From: Chrysochromulina tobinii
Taxonomy: Eukaryota > Haptophyta > Prymnesiales > Chrysochromulinaceae
Length of the DNA stretch: 48,883 bases
Reading direction: 5' to 3'
Assembly (NCBI GenBank): GCA_001275005.1
Contig: JWZX01003216.1
Span: forward strand, 1-48,883
Shown: positions 46,930 through 48,883 of the stretch, piece after piece
Layout of the letters: each line of letters starts with the position of its first letter
Position numbering within the stretch: the stretch's first letter is position 1
Notes under the pieces: model-generated
What the model saw: the letters and a program-made list of their open reading frames with translations, nothing else
Told to the model about the DNA's origin: nothing
The model's database searches: none
Program-made: the position numbers and the translations under genes

Positions 46930-48883
46930 TCAGTCGAGCGCGCGGCGCGCGCCGCTCACCAGCGCCGCGTGCTCCGTGGCGCTCAGCGGCACAAACGATC
47001 TTGCCGCCGCGTCTCGCACGAAGAGGTCGTCCCCGCCAGTGAGGCGAGGGTCGCAGCCCGCCGCCTGGAGCGCTGCCTTTTTGGGCTTGAACGTCTGCGT
47101 AGTCTCGATGGGCGTCGTGCCGCGCAGCAGCCGGATGAAGCGCGGATGCGCGTACCTAATGAGGGTGGTCATCACAGATGATCAGAGGCAATCAGAAGCA
47201 ATCAGAGGCGACTGACGAAGCGCGGATGCGCGTACGGCGGCAGCTGCTCGTCCAGCGCCGCGTACAAGCGCGCCATGTCGGGCGCGGGAGCTCCGATCTC
47301 CATCTCGAGCGCCGCCATGCCCACGCGACCGTCCACGTGAGGCACCGCCACGCCGTACCTGATGAGGCAGGCCATCAGACGCAATCAGACGCAATCTCCG
47401 TCCACGTGAGGCACCGCCACGCCGCACCTGATGAGGCAGGCCATCAGAGGCCATCAGACGCAATCTCCCTCGGGGCGGCGTTCCTGATGAGGAGCACCAT
47501 CAGAGGCACTCAGTCAGGCCATCATCAGCTGCCATCAGAGAGGCCATCCAGGGGGCGAGTACTCGCGCATAAGCAGCCCACGTACACGACGCACTGAGCC
47601 ACGCGTAAGTGGGCGATGCCGCCCAGGACGGCGGCTACCTCGGCAGTGCTCACGTTCTCGCCCTTGTACCGGTATGTGTCGCCCATTCGGTCGACGAAAT
47701 AGACGAAACCGTCGGCATCCGCCTGCAGCAGGTCGCCGGTGCGGAACCAGCAGTCGCCACGTTATATAAAGTGGAAGCCATCAAGGTCAATCAAGGGAGA
47801 TCGCACCTGCAGCAGGTCGCCGGTGCGGAACCAGCAGTCGCCACGCTTGAGCACATCGAAGACGAGCTTGCGCCGTGTCGCCTCGCGATCCGTGTAGCCG
47901 GCGAAGTTGCGAGACGCATCGCGCTGGTCCACCTGCAGGCATGCACTCAACTGCCATCAACAGCCGCCCTGGGCGCCATCGTGAGCGAGCCGTGGCAATC
48001 GACGGCAATCAGTGGCACTCAGGGCGCCATCGTGAGCGAGCCGTGGCAATCGACGGCACTCAGTGGCACTCAGTGGCACTCAGGCGCACTCAGGCGCACT
48101 CACCTTGCCCAGCAGCTCGCCCGGCTCCCCCGGCTGGCACGGGACGCCCAACCCATCAGGGCCCCGGAGCAGCGCCCCCGCGCCGTCCCGGGCACAACCG
48201 GGCTCCGCCGTCTCGGGCGCGAGGCGCATCAGGCAGACGGGGTACAGAGGCTTGAGAAGCGGCGAGATGAAACCGACGGCGCCGGGGTGATTCTCGGTGT
48301 TGGCGAGATTGGCGTTGCCTTCTGTGGAAGCATAGACTTCGCCTACGCGCGGGATGCCGAAGCGGGAGACCAGGCGAGGCCAGACGTCCGGTCGGAGCCC
48401 GTTGCCGAAAAAGAGGCGCACGCGATGGGAGCGCTCGTGCTCCGAAGGCGGCGCATGCACGAGGTAACGGCAGAGCTCGCCCACCTGCATGCAAGGTCAT
48501 CAGAGGTCATCAGAGGTCATCAGAGGTCATCAGAGGTCATCAGAGGTCATCAGAGGTCATCAGAGGTAACGGCAGAGGTCATCAGAGGTAACGGCAGAGC
48601 TCGCCCACATATTGCACGACGGTGCACTCGTTCGTGGCCACGTCTTTCCAAAAGGTACTTGCCGAGAACTTTCGCGCCAGGACCATCGGGATACCGAGCC
48701 ACCAGCAGATCGAAAAGGCACCTGCATGCATGCAATCAGAGGCACTCAGCGAGGCACTCAGAGAGGCACTCGGCGAGGCGCTCAGAGAGGCAATCAGAGA
48801 GGCACTCAGAGAGGCACTCAGAGAGGCACTCAGAGAGGCAATCAGTGAGGAAATCAGAGAGGCACTCAGAGAGGCAATCAATA
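46930..48883 (-). CDS. FATP/very-long-chain acyl-CoA synthetase-like protein (5' end outside window)
   Basis: Six exons visible: 48609-48721, 48104-48484, 47807-47932, 47586-47722, 47236-47358 and 46930-47155 (about 368 residues of the C-terminal half). They read continuously as a FATP/ACSVL member. [14 protein letters not shown] and [14 protein letters not shown] come first. [12 protein letters not shown] is the AMP-binding ATEGN-like motif. Next are FRTGDLLQ, then [19 protein letters not shown], the highly conserved FATP catalytic block, and [17 protein letters not shown]. The last piece has TQTFKPKK with the terminal catalytic lysine region. It activates long or very long fatty acids with CoA and ATP, usually at ER or peroxisome membranes, and can couple to uptake. 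Upstream (48722-48883) is intron sequence. Confidence 0.85.
47156..47235 (-). repeat. FATP last intron bounded by an exact 19-nt duplication
   Basis: The intron starts with a 19-nt sequence (47217-47235) identical to the first 19 nt of the next exon (47137-47155). The remaining 61 nt are CTGATTGC-type units ending TAG. Confidence 0.85.
47723..47806 (-). repeat. FATP intron created from a 39-nt exon-end duplication
   Basis: 47723-47761 is an exact 39-nt copy of the end of the upstream exon (47807-47845). The copy supplies the GCAG acceptor. The rest is 45 nt. Confidence 0.9.
48485..48608 (-). repeat. FATP intron: 10-nt AGGTCATCAG array
   Basis: About eight AGGTCATCAG units (sense CTGATGACCT), plus copies of the next exon's start (GTGGGCGAGCTCTGCCGTTA) at the intron's 5' end. 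It ends TTGCATGCAG. Confidence 0.85.
48722..48883 (-). repeat. FATP intron at window edge: GAGGCACTCAGA array
   Basis: About thirteen units of 12 nt (GAGGCACTCAGA, GAGGCAATCAGA) reaching the end of the window. The acceptor is GCATGCATGCAG at 48722. Confidence 0.8.

Overview
The window looks like nuclear DNA of a GC-rich unicellular alga, best fit a haptophyte. This is inferred from gene content and style, not from a marker gene. Spliceosomal introns are frequent. The genes include a four-domain voltage-gated cation channel, a starch-binding-domain protein, a plastid-type ClpS, CbxX/CfqX-type AAA modules and a very likely selenoprotein. No tRNA, rRNA, CRISPR array or intact transposon was recognised.

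Layout, left to right. 2-5941 (+): the 3' part of an NLR-like protein (STAND-type region, ankyrin, SPRY, ankyrin, LRR). 6229-7330: a small gene and a broken copy of it. 8176-11872 (-): a nine-exon bifunctional CoA synthase fused to an HD-type phosphohydrolase. 12183-13421 (+): a WW-domain protein. 13598-14668 (+): a protein with a GRDP-like region and two ubiquitin-like domains. 15108-16661 (-): a chromate transporter. 16907-17359 (+): ClpS. 17446-23818 (+): a 16-exon triple-AAA protein. 24339-32410 (-): an almost intronless voltage-gated cation channel. 33010-34230 (+): an FkbM-type methyltransferase. 34877-36601 (-): a thioredoxin/hemerythrin gene with two in-frame UGA codons and a textbook type II SECIS in its 3' UTR. 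37014-38946 (-): two tandem secreted paralogs. 39173-39994 (+): a secreted Cys-rich repeat protein. 40723-41346 (+): an EF-hand-like protein. 42565-44606 (-): an SH3/MORN/zinc protein, divergent from a CBM20 protein at 44804-46429 (+). 46930-48883 (-): a FATP-type acyl-CoA synthetase running off the window.

Two systems stand out. First, the two-UGA selenoprotein gene: thioredoxin fold with CWPC, a KOW-like segment, a Cys-rich linker and hemerythrin. Second, the intron architecture. Many introns begin with a copy of the start of the following exon, or end with a copy of the end of the preceding one, as if the intron arose by tandem duplication of exon sequence around an AG|GT. Several of these also carry a conserved element of about 24 nt, beginning GCATGCAAGTGCTCACCACG, followed by a pyrimidine tract and CACAG. 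It always lies in the sense orientation of its host gene and looks like a portable branch point plus 3' splice site. Other introns are tandem arrays of 10-11 nt units containing CTGAT, which resembles a branch-point consensus.

Exon joins were worked out by hand from reading frame, GT-AG (one GC-AG) borders and family similarity. The reading frame is preserved through every junction in the multi-exon models. Start codons are less certain than splice sites. Two genes (the channel and the hemerythrin part of the selenoprotein) need a 1-nt correction to read through. These may be assembly errors in homopolymers.
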